Assembly: GCF_000283155.1 (NCBI RefSeq)
Contig: NW_004454287.1
Span: forward strand, 1,995,400-2,059,399
Direction: 5' to 3'
From: Ceratotherium simum simum
Lineage: Eukaryota; Chordata; Mammalia; Perissodactyla; Rhinocerotidae
DNA length: 64,000 bases
Below the pieces are notes generated by a model, which searched no databases, was not told the origin of the DNA, and saw only the letters and a list, made by a program, of their open reading frames with translations. A program made the position numbers and the translations under genes. Numbering within the stretch: the first letter of the stretch is position 1; the number at the start of each line of letters is the position of its first letter. Below are positions 23,161-34,554 of the stretch, in pieces.

Positions 23161-23653
23161 TTTTTTTATTTGTTTACATTTTTTTAATAAACTTTATTTT
23201 TTAGAGCAGTTTTAGGTTCCCAGCAAAACTGAGCAGAAAGTACAGTGTTCCCATCTACTCCCTGCCCCCACACACGCACAGCCCCACCACTATCAACATC
23301 CCCCAGCAGAGTGGAGCCTTGTGACCACTGATGAACCTAAGGACACGTCATCATCACCCAGGGTCCACAGGTGACATTCGGGCTCACTCTTGGTGCTGTA
23401 CACCCCATGGGTTTGGACAAACGTTTAACGACAGGTATCCACCATTGTAGTATGGTACAGAATAGTGTCACTGCCCTAAAAATCCCCTGTGCTCCACCTA
23501 CTCAGCCCTCCTCCCCTCTAATCCCTGGAAACCACTGATCTTTTTATTGTCTCCAAAGTTTTGCTTTTTCTAGAATGTCATTTAGTTGGAATCACACAGT
23601 ACAAACACAAGCCTTTTCAGATGGGCTTCTTTTACTTAATAATATGTATTTAA

Positions 23654-23921
23654 GGGGCTGGCCCCACGGCATAGCACATTCTGCTTCGGTGGCCTGGGGT
23701 TCCCCGGTTCGGATTCTGGGTGTGGACCTGCTCACTGCTCATCGGGCCATCCTGGGGTGGCGTCCCATGTGCAGGAGCTACAACTCTACAACTATGATAC
23801 ACAACTATGTACTGGGGCTTTGGGGAGAAAAAAGAAAAAAAAGAGGAAGATTGGCAACAGATGTGAGCACAGGGCCAATCTTCCTCAATAAATAAATAAA
23901 TAGATAGATAGATAGATAAAA
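23654..23921 (+). mobile_element. ERE-type SINE, older composite form
   Basis: Head, 'tgtactggggctttgggga' block, then one 'gaggaagattggcaacagat' module. It ends in AAAT and GATA tetranucleotide runs (about 23,886-23,918). Confidence 0.85.
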
Positions 23922-23947
23922 TGCATTGAAGGTTCTTCTGTCTTTTT

Positions 23948-24238
23948 TTGTGTATGTGAGGAAGCTCAGCCCTGAGCTAACATCCGTGCTAATCCTCCTC
24001 TTTTTGCTGAGGAAGACCGGCTCTGAGCTAACATCTATTGCCAATCCTCCTCCTTTTTTTCCCCCAAAGCCCCAGTAGATAGTTGTATGTCACAGCTGCA
24101 CATCCTTCTAGTTGCTGTATGTGGGACGTGGCCTCAGCATGGCCGGAGAAGTGGTGCGTGGGTGCACGCCCGGGATCCAAACCTGGGCCGCCAGCAGCGG
24201 AGTGCACGCACTTAACCACTAAGCCACGGGGCCGGCCC
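23948..24238 (-). mobile_element. ERE-type SINE, long composite form
   Basis: Minus-strand copy with both tail modules. Flanks share an imperfect 'tcttct(a)gtctttt' repeat. Confidence 0.88.
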
Positions 24239-24427
24239 CTCTTCTATGTCTTTTCATGGCTTGAGAGCTCACTTCTTTTTAGCGCTAATATTCCATGTCT
24301 GGATGGACCCACAGTTTATTTATCCATTCACCTGCTGAAGGACATCTTGGTGGCTTCCAAGTTTTGGCAACTATGAATAAAGGTGCTAGAAACATCTACA
24401 CGTAGGTATTTGTGTGGATATCTTTTC

Positions 24428-24737
24428 TTTCTTTTTTTTAATTTTTTTTGTGAGGAAGATCAGCCCTGAGCTAACATCCATGCTAATCCTCTTCTTTTTG
24501 CTGAGGAAGACTGGCTCTGAGCTAACATCTATTGCCAATCCTCCTTTTTTTTTTTTCTCCCCCAAAGCCCCAGTATATAGTTGTATGTCATAGTTGCACA
24601 TCCTTCTAGTTGCTGTACGTGGGACGCGGCCTCAGCATGGCCACAGAAGCGGTGCGTCGGTGTGCGCCCGGGATCCGAACCCGGGCCGCCAGCAGCGGAG
24701 CGCGCGCACTTAACCGCTAAGCCATGGGGCCGGCCCA
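24428..24737 (-). mobile_element. ERE-type SINE, long composite form
   Basis: Both tail modules present. The 17-bp direct repeat TGTGTGGATAT(C/G)TTTTC lies at 24,411-24,427 and 24,738-24,754, with one mismatch. Confidence 0.92.
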
Positions 24738-24768
24738 TGTGTGGATATGTTTTCAACTCCTTTGTGTA

Positions 24769-25027
24769 GGGGCCGGCCTGGTGGTGTAGTAATTAAGTTT
24801 GTGTGCTCCACTGTGGCGGCCTGGGGTTCGCAGGTTCATATCCCGGGCGCAGACCTACACACTGCTCATCAGGCCGTGCTGTGGCGGTGTCCCATATAAA
24901 GTACAGGAAGAGGGGCACAGACGTTAGCCCAGGGCCAATCTTCCTCAAGCAAAAAGAGGAGGATTGGCAACAGATGTTAGCTCTGGGCCAATCTTCCTCA
25001 TCAAAAAACAAAAAGAAAATAGAACTC
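24769..25027 (+). mobile_element. ERE-type SINE, second tail form
   Basis: Exact 16-bp direct repeat TCAACTCCTTTGTGTA at 24,753-24,768 and 25,028-25,043. It landed only about 30 bp from the preceding SINE, inside the same L1. Confidence 0.93.
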
Positions 25028-25444
25028 TCAACTCCTTTGTGTAAGTACCAAGGAGCATGATTGCAGGATCGTATGGTAAGACTATGTTTAGTTTTGTAAG
25101 AAACTGCCGAACTGTCTTCCAAAGTGGAAGACCATTTGCAGTCCCACCAGTAATGAGAGTTCCTGCTGTTCCACATCTCACCTGCTTCTCGTGTTTCCAG
25201 AGTTTCGGATTTCTCCCATTTTTATAGGTGTGTAGTGGTATCTGATTATTGCTTTACTTTGCAATCCCCTAATGACATATGATGTTGAATATCTTTTCAT
25301 ACACTTGTCATCTGTACATCCTCCTTGGTGGGGTGTCTTTTGTCCGTTTTTTAATTGGGTTGTTCATTTTCTCACTGTGGATAACGGTCCTTTATCAGAT
25401 GTATCTTTTCAAGTATTTCCTCCCACTGTCTGGCTTGTCATTCT

Positions 25445-25628
25445 TTTTTTTTTCGCTGAGGAAGATTAGCCCTGAGCTAACACCTGTGCCAATCTTCCTC
25501 TATTTTGTATGTGAGTCGCCACCACAGCATGGCCGCTGATGAGTGGTGTAGGTCCATGACCAGGAACTGAACCCAGGCCACCAAAGCGGAGCATGCTGAA
25601 TTTAAGCACCAGGCCACGGGGCCAGACC
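25445..25628 (-). mobile_element. ERE-type SINE, old shortened form
   Basis: Minus-strand copy with one 'gctaacacctgtgccaatct' module and a diverged head ('gaactgaacccaggccacc'). No clear target duplication. Confidence 0.85.
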
Positions 25629-25839
25629 TCTTGATGGTCTCTGCCTTTTATTCTTGGCAAGATGGGAGCCATTGGAGAGTTTTGAGCAAAAGAGGCACTT
25701 ATTGAACTGAAATTTTAACTCCTATTAAATACCCAAGTGGTGGTGCCTGAGAGGCAGTTTCAGGAGCTAAAGGATAAGGTTCAGACAGGAGATAAACATT
25801 TAGGAATCATATAGATTTTCTAAAAAGTTAAGGTGAGAT

Positions 25840-26315
25840 TCCTATAATGTAAAATTAAATATTTTAAAATGAACAATTCAGTGATATTCAGTATGTTCAC
25901 CATGTTGTGTAAGCACCACCTCTAGTTCCAAACTATTTTCATCATCAACCCTGTACCCATTAAGCAGTAACTTCCTGCCACCCTGAGCTCCTGGCAACCT
26001 GCTTTCCCTCTCTATGGATTTGCCTGTTCTGGACACTTGACTCACACAACATGTGGCCTTTCATGTCTGACTTCATTTGCTTAGCATGTTTTTGAGGTTC
26101 ATGCACACTGTAGCATGGATTAGGACTTCACTCCGTCATGGCTGAATATTCCACAGACTGTATAGACCCCAGTTAGTTTACCCAGCCATCTGTTGGTGGA
26201 CATTTGGACGGTTTCAACCTTTGGCTATTATAAACAGTGCAGCAACAACGAACGTTTGTTTACAAGTATTTGTTCAAGTACCTGTTTCCAATCCTTTTGG
26301 GTAGAGACCTAGGAC
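25840..26315 (-). mobile_element. LINE-1 3' end, antisense
   Basis: Antisense L1 tail with 'caccatgttgtgtaagcacc', 'tccaaactattttcatcatc' and 'tataaacagtgcagcaac'. More diverged than the other copies. Confidence 0.72.
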
Positions 26316-26639
26316 GCAGATGATTTTTTCAGGTCACCAGACTGGAAGCCACAGAGATGACTGTAGATAGGGGCCCCAGGTCTGAGCCCCAGGTTCATTA
26401 CTAAGGGGTCAGTGTCAAGTAGAGAAAGCTGCAAAGGAGCCTGGGAAGGGGCCGATGAAGGGGTGGGAAGAAACCCAGGAGCGTGCGGTGCCCTGGAAGG
26501 CAAGTGAGGGGCCCTGCTCTAAAGAGCGAACGTGTCAGCCGTTGCCAACATGTCAAGGAAGGTGAAGAGGGGAACTGACCCCCGGATTCAGCGACAGGGA
26601 GGTCCCCACGATGTTGATGAGAGTCATTTCAGTGGGTAG

Positions 26640-27275
26640 GAAAGGCCCGAAAAGAGCAAGTTGAATGGAAATTAGAGGAGACCTAAATAAACAGAGAGAG
26701 ACACCATGTTCATGGATTGGAAGACTTAATTTTGTTAAGATGGCCCCCAAATTGGTCTACAGATTCAATGCAATCCCAATCAAAATCTCATCACGGTTTT
26801 TGACAGAAATTGACAAGCTGATTCTAAAATTTACAAAGATGCAAAGGAACCAGAGCAGCCTAAACAACTAAAAAAAAAAAAAGAAGAAAGTTGGCAGACT
26901 ACTTGATTTCAAGACTTATCATAAAGCTCCAGCAATGAAGACAGTGTGTTCCCAGCATAAGGGTAGACATATCGAGCAAGGAACAGAATAGAGTCCAGAA
27001 ACAGACTCACACTTAACTAGTCAACTGGTTTTTGACAAAAGTGCCGGGGTAACTCAACGGGGAAGCAGACAGTCTGGAACAACTGGTGCTGGAACAACTG
27101 AATATCCCTGTGGAAAACACTAAACTTCAATCTTCCCTCATCCCATACACAAAAATTAACTCAAAATGTATCACAAACATAAACGTAAGTGCTAAAAGCA
27201 TCGATTTTGCTTAAACTGGGATTTCAACATATAGCCACAGACCACTGGTCTACAGGATTATTCCCATCAGACATC
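26640..27275 (+). mobile_element. LINE-1 ORF2 fragment, sense
   Basis: Sense-strand sequence of the ORF2 region. The short frame at 26,665-26,871 includes '[10 protein letters not shown]', a hallmark of that region. Downstream text such as 'gccggggtaactcaacgggg' fits L1. Stops and frameshifts make it dead. Confidence 0.82.
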
Positions 27276-27279
27276 TTTT

Positions 27280-27494
27280 TTTTTTTTTTTATAATTTTTA
27301 TTTATTTATTTTTTTCCCCCAAAGCCCCAGTAGATAGTTGTATGTCATAGTTGCACATCCTTCTAGTTGCTGTATGTGGGACGCGGCCTCAGCATGGCCA
27401 CAGAAGCGGTGCGTCGGTGTGCGCCCGGGATCCGAACCCGGGCCGCCAGCAGTGGAGCGCACGCACTTAACTGCTAAGCCACGGGGCCAGCCCC
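27280..27494 (-). mobile_element. ERE-type SINE, short form
   Basis: Minus-strand short form with a long poly-T, sitting at the end of the L1 fragment. Flanks share only a partial 'catcatctt'-like repeat. Confidence 0.9.
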
Positions 27495-27950
27495 CCCATC
27501 ATCTTGTCCTTAAAACAGGACTCCAGATCCTTCCTTGCCAGTTTCCATGTCCCCACTGTCCCAGCTGCAGAGAAAACTGGCGTTCACTCACGACCCTCCC
27601 TCTCCTCTCAGGTCCACTCCTTCGATTTCTATCCATTCGACCTCCACCTTCCTCCATTGCCTCCACTCTAGCGCACGCCACCCCCTCCACCCGGGGCCTC
27701 TGCGATGGCCCAACGGGGCTCCCCACTTCCTCTCCTTCCCCGCCAGCCCGGTCTCCACCCTGCAGCCAGAGCCGCCATGGGATTCTCCTGATTACAGCCC
27801 TTCATCTGCTTCCTACCGCGCTCCAGGAAAAGCTCCGGATCCTCACCACAGCCCACAGGGCCCTGCCCGGGGGGCTGCTGCTGACCCCCCTCAGAGCCAC
27901 CCAGCCCTTTTTCTGTTCCTAGGCTCTTTTCCTCTTCAGGGTCTTGGTGC
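27495..27950. other. Intergenic, pyrimidine-rich, no gene
   Basis: C/T-rich, which keeps several frames open (for example 27,338-27,922 and 27,535-28,026). These run from or beside SINE sequence and are proline/serine-biased, so I do not call them genes. Confidence 0.5.
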
Positions 27951-28267
27951 ACCCTGTTCCCTCTACCCAGCGCCCTCTCCTTTGCGTCTCAGCATAAATG
28001 CCTCTTCCTCAGTGAGGTCTAGCTGACTCCTCAGTCCCAGGAAGGTCTCATGTTATGATCTCACTGCGCCCTGGGCTTTTCTTCCACTGCACTTACATTT
28101 TCCTACCGTGTATTAGTGCGATCAACATGGGAGACAGTCAACTGAACTCATGGACTGCCCGCTCCACAGGCAGGAACCCAGCCTACTCGGTGCATCACTG
28201 CGGGCCCATGACCAGCTCAGTGCGCAGCACATCGAGGGCGCTTAAGAAATATTACTTGAGCGAATGA
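27950..28267 (+). mobile_element. L2-like LINE 3' fragment
   Basis: Order of motifs typical of L2 tails: 'cctcttcctcagtgaggtct', 'ccacaggcaggaacccagcc', 'cagtgcgcagcaca', and an end near 'gaaatattacttgagcgaat'. Strongly diverged. Confidence 0.6.
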
Positions 28268-29139
28268 GAGAGACAGAGGTTCAGATCCCATGTGCCCATC
28301 TGCTGCGCATTACTCAACACTAGGAGCTCAGGTTCAGAGAACTCCCAGGCGGCCTGCTTTCACGGATTCCTCATAACCAGCCAGTGGAGGAGGGTGCCAT
28401 TACTGTTTCCATTTCACAGATGAAGAAAGGGACGTGTAGACGAGTCCAAGAAACCTGCCTGGCAGGCCCCCGCTCCCAACAATGGAGTCAAGTTTTAAAT
28501 CCAGGTCTTGGACGCCCGCATGAGGTCTCACCTTCTGCTCTATACTGCAAGTGACTCACCTTGGACTTGGAAAGAGTCAACGAGCTGATGCAGGTACAGG
28601 ATGCACTCAGCAGACAATCCGTCTCTATCATTCCTTCAATAAAAAAATCTCAAGTATCTAGTATGTGGTGAATGGGGGCACTACGCTAGATGCTGGTATT
28701 CCCTAGTGATTAAAACTGACAACAGCTTTGCCATTTACATTGAGGGGAGACAGTCACTCAAGAGGGTACCCAAGAAATGTGAAGGAAGGGGAAAAAGGAG
28801 GCAGTGATCAAACAGGACGCGGTGAGTCAGCTGGGACCTGAAAAATGAGGAAGGGCAGGCCCGCAAGCAGCAGGGGTAGCGACAGTCCCAGGGGCGCGCC
28901 TCTCCGGCCGCGGGGCTAAAGATGACGCTGCGGACACTTTCAAATCACAGAGAAGAGGTTTGGAGGCTCAGGGCCTTCACACTTGCAACAAGGCTCTCTC
29001 TCGCACTGCTTTCCTGTCTAGACTCAAACGTCTTCGTCGCAGCGAGGCTCCCCTGGCTGCCCCATTTAAACCTCCCACAACCCTCACGTTCCCCTCTCAA
29101 CACAATGCATTTTCCTTCTTTCTCTGGCCTGCCTCCCCC
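28268..29139. other. Upstream flank of SMARCA4, no gene
   Basis: Mostly unique, with an old MIR-like stretch near 28,370-28,450 and dispersed-repeat wording at 28,640-28,870. CpG content rises after about 28,890, leading into the island. No coding frame supported. Confidence 0.45.
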
Positions 29140-30430
29140 ACCGGATCGTGAGCGCCGCAGCGGCTGAGGTTTTTCTGATCGCGGCCGCAGCACCTGCGCC
29201 CGGGCCACAGCAGCAGGTCCATAAATATTTGCTAAGCTAATTAATGGCATCCCGGAGGCTGTGCAGAAAAGGCGGCCGCGGTCGGGCCCCGCCTGGTCCC
29301 GCCGAATAGGCCTCAACATCCCCCACCAGGGATGAAAGGGGCTCCCCGGCCCGCCCTGGGCCGCCCGTGCTCCTCCCCGGCCCAGCCTGCCCGCCGCCTG
29401 CCCTCGCGCCCAGCTTCCAGTCCTCACTTCCGAGCCTCAGGGCCCCTCGGCCATCCCTTCACCGCAGACCCCGCCGCCACCCAGCCCCATCCCCCAACCT
29501 CCCACCGCCGCCGCCGCTGCCACACCACCGCCGCAGTGGCGCCCGCTCTGCGCATGCTCCGCGGCGTGGGGACGCGCGGCGTGCGAAGGCTGAACACCCG
29601 GTGCGCAGGCGCAGGAGCATCCGGGACAGAGTCGGGAGGCGCGTCGGGCGCGCTGGCTCTCTCGGGCCCCGCCCACCTCCCCCCAGCGCCGAGCGGACGC
29701 GCACGCGCGCTGGGAGCGGAAGGGCTGGCGGGCGCGCGCACGAGGCCGGGCGGGCGGCGGAAGCGGGAGAGGCAGTCTGTGGGGGGGGAGGGGAGCCGGC
29801 GAGTGCGCGCGCAGCGGGGGCGCGGGCGGCGTGGGGGGGCGGCCGAGGCGGGCGCGCGCGCGAGGCTTACCCTCGCTCGGCGGCGGCGGCTTCTTTGTTT
29901 CGTGAGGAGACGCGAGACGCCCACTCTGCCCCCGGCCCCGCGCGGAGGGGCGGGGGCGGCGCCGGGAAGGCGACGGCGCCGGCAGCTCCCGGTAAGGAAG
30001 GCGGGCCGCGGGGGGAGCGCGGCGCGGGGCTGAGAGGGCGGTTTGAATGGAGCCGGGGCGCCGAGGGGGGAGGGGGCCGCCGGCGCCCAGAGCGGGGCCG
30101 GGGTACGGCGGCGCCCGAGGGTCAAGAAGCCTGGCCGGCACCGCGCGCGCGGGGCAGGCCACAGTGCAGCGAGGCCGCGGCGGCTGCAGTATCCGCGGGC
30201 CGGGGGGTGGGGGCCCGGGCCGCGTGGAGGCCGCGCGCCCCCCGTGCGCGCTCTCGCCGGGGGCGCCGGACAAAGCTCGCGGCCCCCTCGGCTCGCCGGC
30301 CAGGGCCCAGCCCCCAGTCGCCGTCTCCGCCGCGGCTGCAACAATAGCCCGGCATCGGGGCTTTTCTGGCTACGTTGTAACGGGTCGGACCCGAACGTTG
30401 CCTTTTTGGCGAGGCCGCGATCGGGGTTCA
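29140..30430 (+). promoter_or_regulatory. SMARCA4: CpG island and promoter of SMARCA4
   Basis: About 1.3 kb of very GC-rich, CpG-dense sequence spanning the inferred exon 1. No TATA box is seen. It has GC boxes ('ggggcggggg' near 29,947) and two NRF1-like motifs, TGCGCATGC at 29,549-29,557 and TGCGCAGGCGCA at 29,602-29,613, about 150-220 bp upstream of the estimated start. This is the usual architecture of a broadly expressed housekeeping-type gene. No mobile element interrupts the island. Long open frames on both strands here reflect the scarcity of AT-rich stop codons. Confidence 0.85.
29766..29991 (+). other. SMARCA4: SMARCA4 exon 1 (5' UTR, non-coding)
   Basis: Resembles the human SMARCA4 leader as I remember it, including the 'cggcttctttgtttcgtgag' and 'ggcgccgggaaggcgacggc' blocks. 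It ends at a good donor (CCG|GTAAGG, last exon base 29,991). The 5' limit is an estimate. There is no ATG in the exon, so the leader has no upstream start codon. G runs near 29,781-29,830 could fold into a G-quadruplex in the RNA. Confidence 0.75.
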
Positions 30431-31690
30431 GTAGGGAAACCCCAGACGTGTCCAGCATCAACTGGACACGAGCATGAGCTGCCCTGAAATTTTATTCTAC
30501 AAAAGCCACATATTGTAGATTTTCAAGGAAAGAGAAGTAACTCCCCCAATCCCTTGCAAGAAGTGACTTCAGAATGTCTGCTCTGAAGTGGGGGGTCGGC
30601 AGCAAGTGGGGGAGGGCCGGGGGAACTGTTTGCTGTTGAAAGCATTGTTTTTAGTTTGCATCCTTTTCCCTTCCTCCCAATTGATTTTCCAGATTAAGAC
30701 TGTAATTTAAAACGTGGATCTCTCGGGAGAGTGTTTTGTGCCGGTCTTCAAGACACCAGTCTTGATTTTTCTCCCCGGTGACTCCCTGGGGAAAGTAGGG
30801 AATAGTTGGAAGAGCTGCTTCCTAGGAATTGGAGACAAGTTTTCAGTTTGAATTGATACCGGATTCGAGTTTGCTTCCATCACTTGGCTGTGTGACTTTA
30901 GGCAAATAGCTTAATCTCTCTGAACCTCTTGGTTTCCTGAAATGGGGATAATGCCACCAGTGGAGTTGGTGAAGGCCTGTAAAATGGTTCCTGGCAAGTG
31001 GGAAGCACCGTTGTTACTGTCTGGTCAATCTCCGTCTGTTGCTCAGCAATTATTTGTTGAGTCCCTACTGGGTGTCAGATGGTTGGGGGTTGGAGCCCTG
31101 TGGAGCCTTTCCAGTCTTGTAGGGGAACAGGCGATAGATGTGGGAACAAGTCCCCTTGGCCTATCATCTAATCCTCACAATCCTCGCTGTGAGAGGGACA
31201 CAGTGGATGCCCAGGGGAGTGGTGGAACCAGAGATCAGGGAGGCTGCCTGGAAGAGGGGGCCTTTGCCCAGAATCAGGGAAGATGTTCCAGCTTGTACGT
31301 GGACCACCCTGGACCACTCGTTGTTCCTCTCTGCTGCACTCACACGTAGCCCTGTCCTTTCCCGTGTGGAAGTTCCCCTAGTTTGTAATTACACAGCCAT
31401 TCCTCTCTGAGGGCCATCAGAGCAGGGGTCAGGTCTCCCTGGCCTCCCGCAGTGTACCCTGGGCCCGGCACATGGAAGGCCCTTAGCGAACGTTGGTGCC
31501 ATGAGCGAGGAGGGTCCTTGGGAGCACTGAGTGAACATGGGTGTGAAGAGCTCCATGCAGGACTGGGCAGTGGGTTGTAAGCAATGACCGTTAGTTGCTG
31601 TTGTGGATTTTTAATTTTCCAGGCCATTGTTTGCCAAACCTCCTTCCCCCCGGGAATGGGGAGTGGGGCGGTGGTTAGTAGGAGTGGCGG
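30431..31690. other. Intron 1, unique sequence with a MIR
   Basis: About 30,870-30,970 (+) is MIR-like: 'cacttggctgtgtgacttta', 'ctctctgaacctcttggttt'. The rest is unique or too old to name. No coding frame supported. Confidence 0.55.
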
Positions 31691-31890
31691 TGGGGGTCCT
31701 AGTTCTGGAATCACACCTCAGGTTTACACCCAGCTCTAAATCCTGGCTTGACCTCCAGCAAGACACTTACCAGTAGGTCCCGCCATTGGTGAAACAGGTG
31801 TGACCCCCCTCAAACTATTGTGAGGGTTGAATGAGATAATCTGGAAAGTGGCTTAACACACTGCAGCGCCTGACATATAGTGAGCACTCA
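31690..31890 (+). mobile_element. MIR SINE fragment
   Basis: Contains 'gagggttgaatgagataatc' and 'gcgcctgacatatagtgagc', standard late-MIR wording, after a degraded core. Confidence 0.65.
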
Positions 31891-31970
31891 GTTTGTTGGA
31901 GTTAATATTGCTCATTATATGTATATATGTATGTATATTTCTAATTTTTGTTAAAATCAGTGCATACACA

Positions 31971-32167
31971 TGGCTGGCCTGGTGGCATAGTGGTTGTTTG
32001 TGTGCTCTGCCTCAGCGGCCCGGGGTTCACGGGTTCAGATCCCAGGTGTGAACCTACACACCGCTCATCAAGCCATGCTGTGGCAGCATCCCACATACAA
32101 AATAGAGGAAGATGGGCACAGATGTTAGCTCAGGGCCAATCTTCCTCACCAAAAAAAAAAAAAAAAA
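31971..32167 (+). mobile_element. ERE-type SINE, second tail form
   Basis: Head with a shifted B box ('gggttcagatccc'), one 'gttagctcagggccaatctt' module and a poly-A. Direct repeat GCATACA before and after the element. Confidence 0.9.
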
Positions 32168-33720
32168 GCATACATAATTATGAAAATAATAAATGTTCCT
32201 CCATGTGCCCCCTAAAATCACTTTGTGTGCAACCCTTCAGGAGGCATTGATCTTTTAGGCTTTTGAGCCGGGGTGACAGCATCAGAGCTGTGGTGTGGGA
32301 CAGTGACGTGGTTGCCACACTTTTTGTGTCAGTGAAAAGCACCCCAACATGTATGCACCTTTATTTATGTATCTTTGCCACTCCTTATGGACGGCCAAAA
32401 CACTGAGAGGGAACCCTAGACCAGCTCTGTGTCTTAGCTGTTTATTGGCTGTGGGAGAGTGGGAGGAACTAGGTGTTTCTGGTGAACGTCTGGTGAGAAC
32501 GACATTCTGCCGGTGAAGAAACTGAGGTCCAGGGATATTTCTTCACCAGGGGCTCTCCAGTCCACCGTCCAGGTTTGACCCCTGGTTTGGCCACTTTCCC
32601 TCGTGGTGCCTCAGAGAAATGGGGGTGACAGTGCCTGGCACATAGTAAGTCCTCAGATGTGCCGGCCAATTTTGGCCTCAGTCATCAGGGCTGCTCTGCA
32701 CAATGGGACCCATTCACCCCAACCATAGCACACAACGTGAACGGCGCCCCCTGGAGGTGTGCAAGAAAGCGCTCAACCGCGCATTCCCCATTCATATAGG
32801 GAACAAGCATGCATCGAGTGCCCGCCATGAGCCAGGCACTGCTGGGGGCTGAGGATTCGGCCGGGACTGGGCAGACAAGGGCCCTGTTCTCATTTGCTCA
32901 TATCCATCTCCTTATTTGCAAAGACGGACAGTAATAGTACCCAGCTTGTAGGGTGGTTGCGAAGACTAAACAACAATGACAAAATGACAAATGCACAGTG
33001 CTTACAACAGTGCCTGGCACCTGGTGCTAAGCCACTGGTAGCTCTTGTCATGAGGATACCTACAACATCCTGGCGGGGTGACACACAGAATGTATTTTTG
33101 CCCCACTGTAATAGTTCTCTATGTTTTCAAAGTGGTAACAAAGGAATCAACTCCTCCATTTTGCCCTTAATATTTAAAAGTTGTATGCTTTGCGATTTCA
33201 CCTTACCGCATTGAAAAGAGGGGTGTGTGTTTGGTGGCATGGGTTTTGAAAAATATTGAACATTTTGTTTTCCATTTCACGTGTTTCCCTCATCACTTGG
33301 AACAGTGGGAATACTTAAGAGAGATTCAAAGTTAAAAACATAGAATTAAAGGGATGTATAGAACCTGCTATAAAAGGGAAGTAGCAGCTGCTGGAATCGT
33401 GGGGGAATGTCTGAGGGGGAACGTGTCAGGATGGAGTACGGGGCCAAGTGGGGCTGCTGTTGTCTCTGAGAAGGAGTATTGGGCTCCTTCGTGTCACGGT
33501 GGTATCTTGGTTGGAGTTTTCTGTAGCTTCGTGCTGCTGATACTGATTTTTCAGGATACGGTTTTGGCGGGCGTGAGAAATTGGCCTCGATTGTCTTCAT
33601 GGATGGGAAAGGGCCTAGAGCAGCCCCAGGTGAAGCTGGGTGTGGTGGGAGGTTGGCTTTCACAGGGCAGGGGGAAGGGAAGGGATGCATCGATTTCCCT
33701 CCAGTTCCCTCAGGAGGGGG
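32168..33720. other. Intron 1, unique sequence
   Basis: MIR-like text at about 32,925-33,050 ('cagtgcctggcacctggtgc'). A CTCF-like motif lies on the minus strand at 32,743-32,757. No coding frame supported. Confidence 0.5.
32743..32757 (-). promoter_or_regulatory. CTCF-like motif
   Basis: The minus strand reads CCTCCAGGGGGCGCC, one mismatch from the CTCF core as I remember it. It lies about 2.8 kb downstream of the promoter. Confidence 0.4.
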
Positions 33721-34300
33721 CTTGCTTTTTTTTTTTTTCTTATTTTTGTTTCCTTTTTTTTATTGTGAAATTTTTGTTGTCCATTATTGTTTGTCACTCA
33801 CCATATAAGTGCATCCCTCCACCTGTTGTGCCCACCCCCCACCCCCCTAGCCCCTCGTAACCACCAAACAGTTCTATCTGTCCATGTGTCCGTTTATATT
33901 CCACATATGAGTGAGATCATATGGTGTTTGTCTTTCTCTTTCTGGCTTATTTCACTTAACATAACACCCTCCAGGTCCATCCATGTTGTTGCAAATGGGA
34001 CGATTTTTTTTATGGCTGAGTAGTATTCCATGGTATATATATACCACATCTTCTTGATCCACTCATCAGTCGAGGGACACTTGGGTTGCTTCCATTTCTT
34101 GGCTGTTGTGAAGAATGCTGCGATGAATATAGGGGTGCATAAGCCTCTTTGGATTGTTGATTTCAGGTTTGTTGGGTAGATACCCAGTAGTGGGATAGCT
34201 GGATCATAGGGTATTTCTATTTTTAATTCTTTGAGGAATCTCCGTACTGTTTTCCATAGAGGCTGCGCCAGTTTGCATTCCCACCGGCAGTGAATGAGGA
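33720..34300 (-). mobile_element. LINE-1 3' end, antisense
   Basis: Antisense L1 tail with 'atggctgagtagtattccat', 'ggttgcttccatttcttggc' and 'gtttgcattcccaccggcag'. Less decayed than most copies here. A near twin sits at 44,940-45,595. Confidence 0.87.
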
Positions 34301-34331
34301 TTCAGAAGGGGGCTTTCTTAAGAAAACAGGT

Positions 34332-34542
34332 GGGCCGGCTCCGTGGCTTAGCGGTTAAGTGCGCGCGCTCTGATGCTGGCGGCCCGGGTTCGGATCCCGG
34401 GAGCGCCCTGAGGCACCACTTCTCCGTCCAACGTGAGGCCGAGTCCCACGTACAGCAACTAGAAGGATGTGAACCTATGACATACAACTATCTACTGGGG
34501 CTTTGGGGGGAAAAAACTGAATAAATAAAATCTTTAAAAAAA
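34332..34542 (+). mobile_element. ERE-type SINE, short form
   Basis: Complete copy with exact direct repeat AAGAAAACAGGT at 34,320-34,331 and 34,543-34,554. It inserted at the edge of the antisense L1. Confidence 0.93.
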
Positions 34543-34554
34543 AAGAAAACAGGT

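Larger units (their letters stand above)
23165..25430 (-). mobile_element. Antisense LINE-1 carrying four SINEs, with a fifth at its end
   Basis: One antisense L1 tail can be followed in order across segments 23,165-23,653, 23,932-23,947, 24,239-24,427, 24,738-24,768 and 25,028-25,444. Blocks include 'actttattttttagagcagt', 'ggtggcttccaagttttggc' and 'ctttgtgtaagtaccaagga'. SINEs separate the pieces and one more follows at 25,445. Confidence 0.82.

Noticed and set aside
29367..30461. Long open frames on both strands of the CpG island (326 and 345 codons)
   Set aside because: Extreme GC content removes stop codons. The frames overlap on opposite strands, are low-complexity Arg/Pro/Ala/Gly, and cross the exon 1 splice donor.
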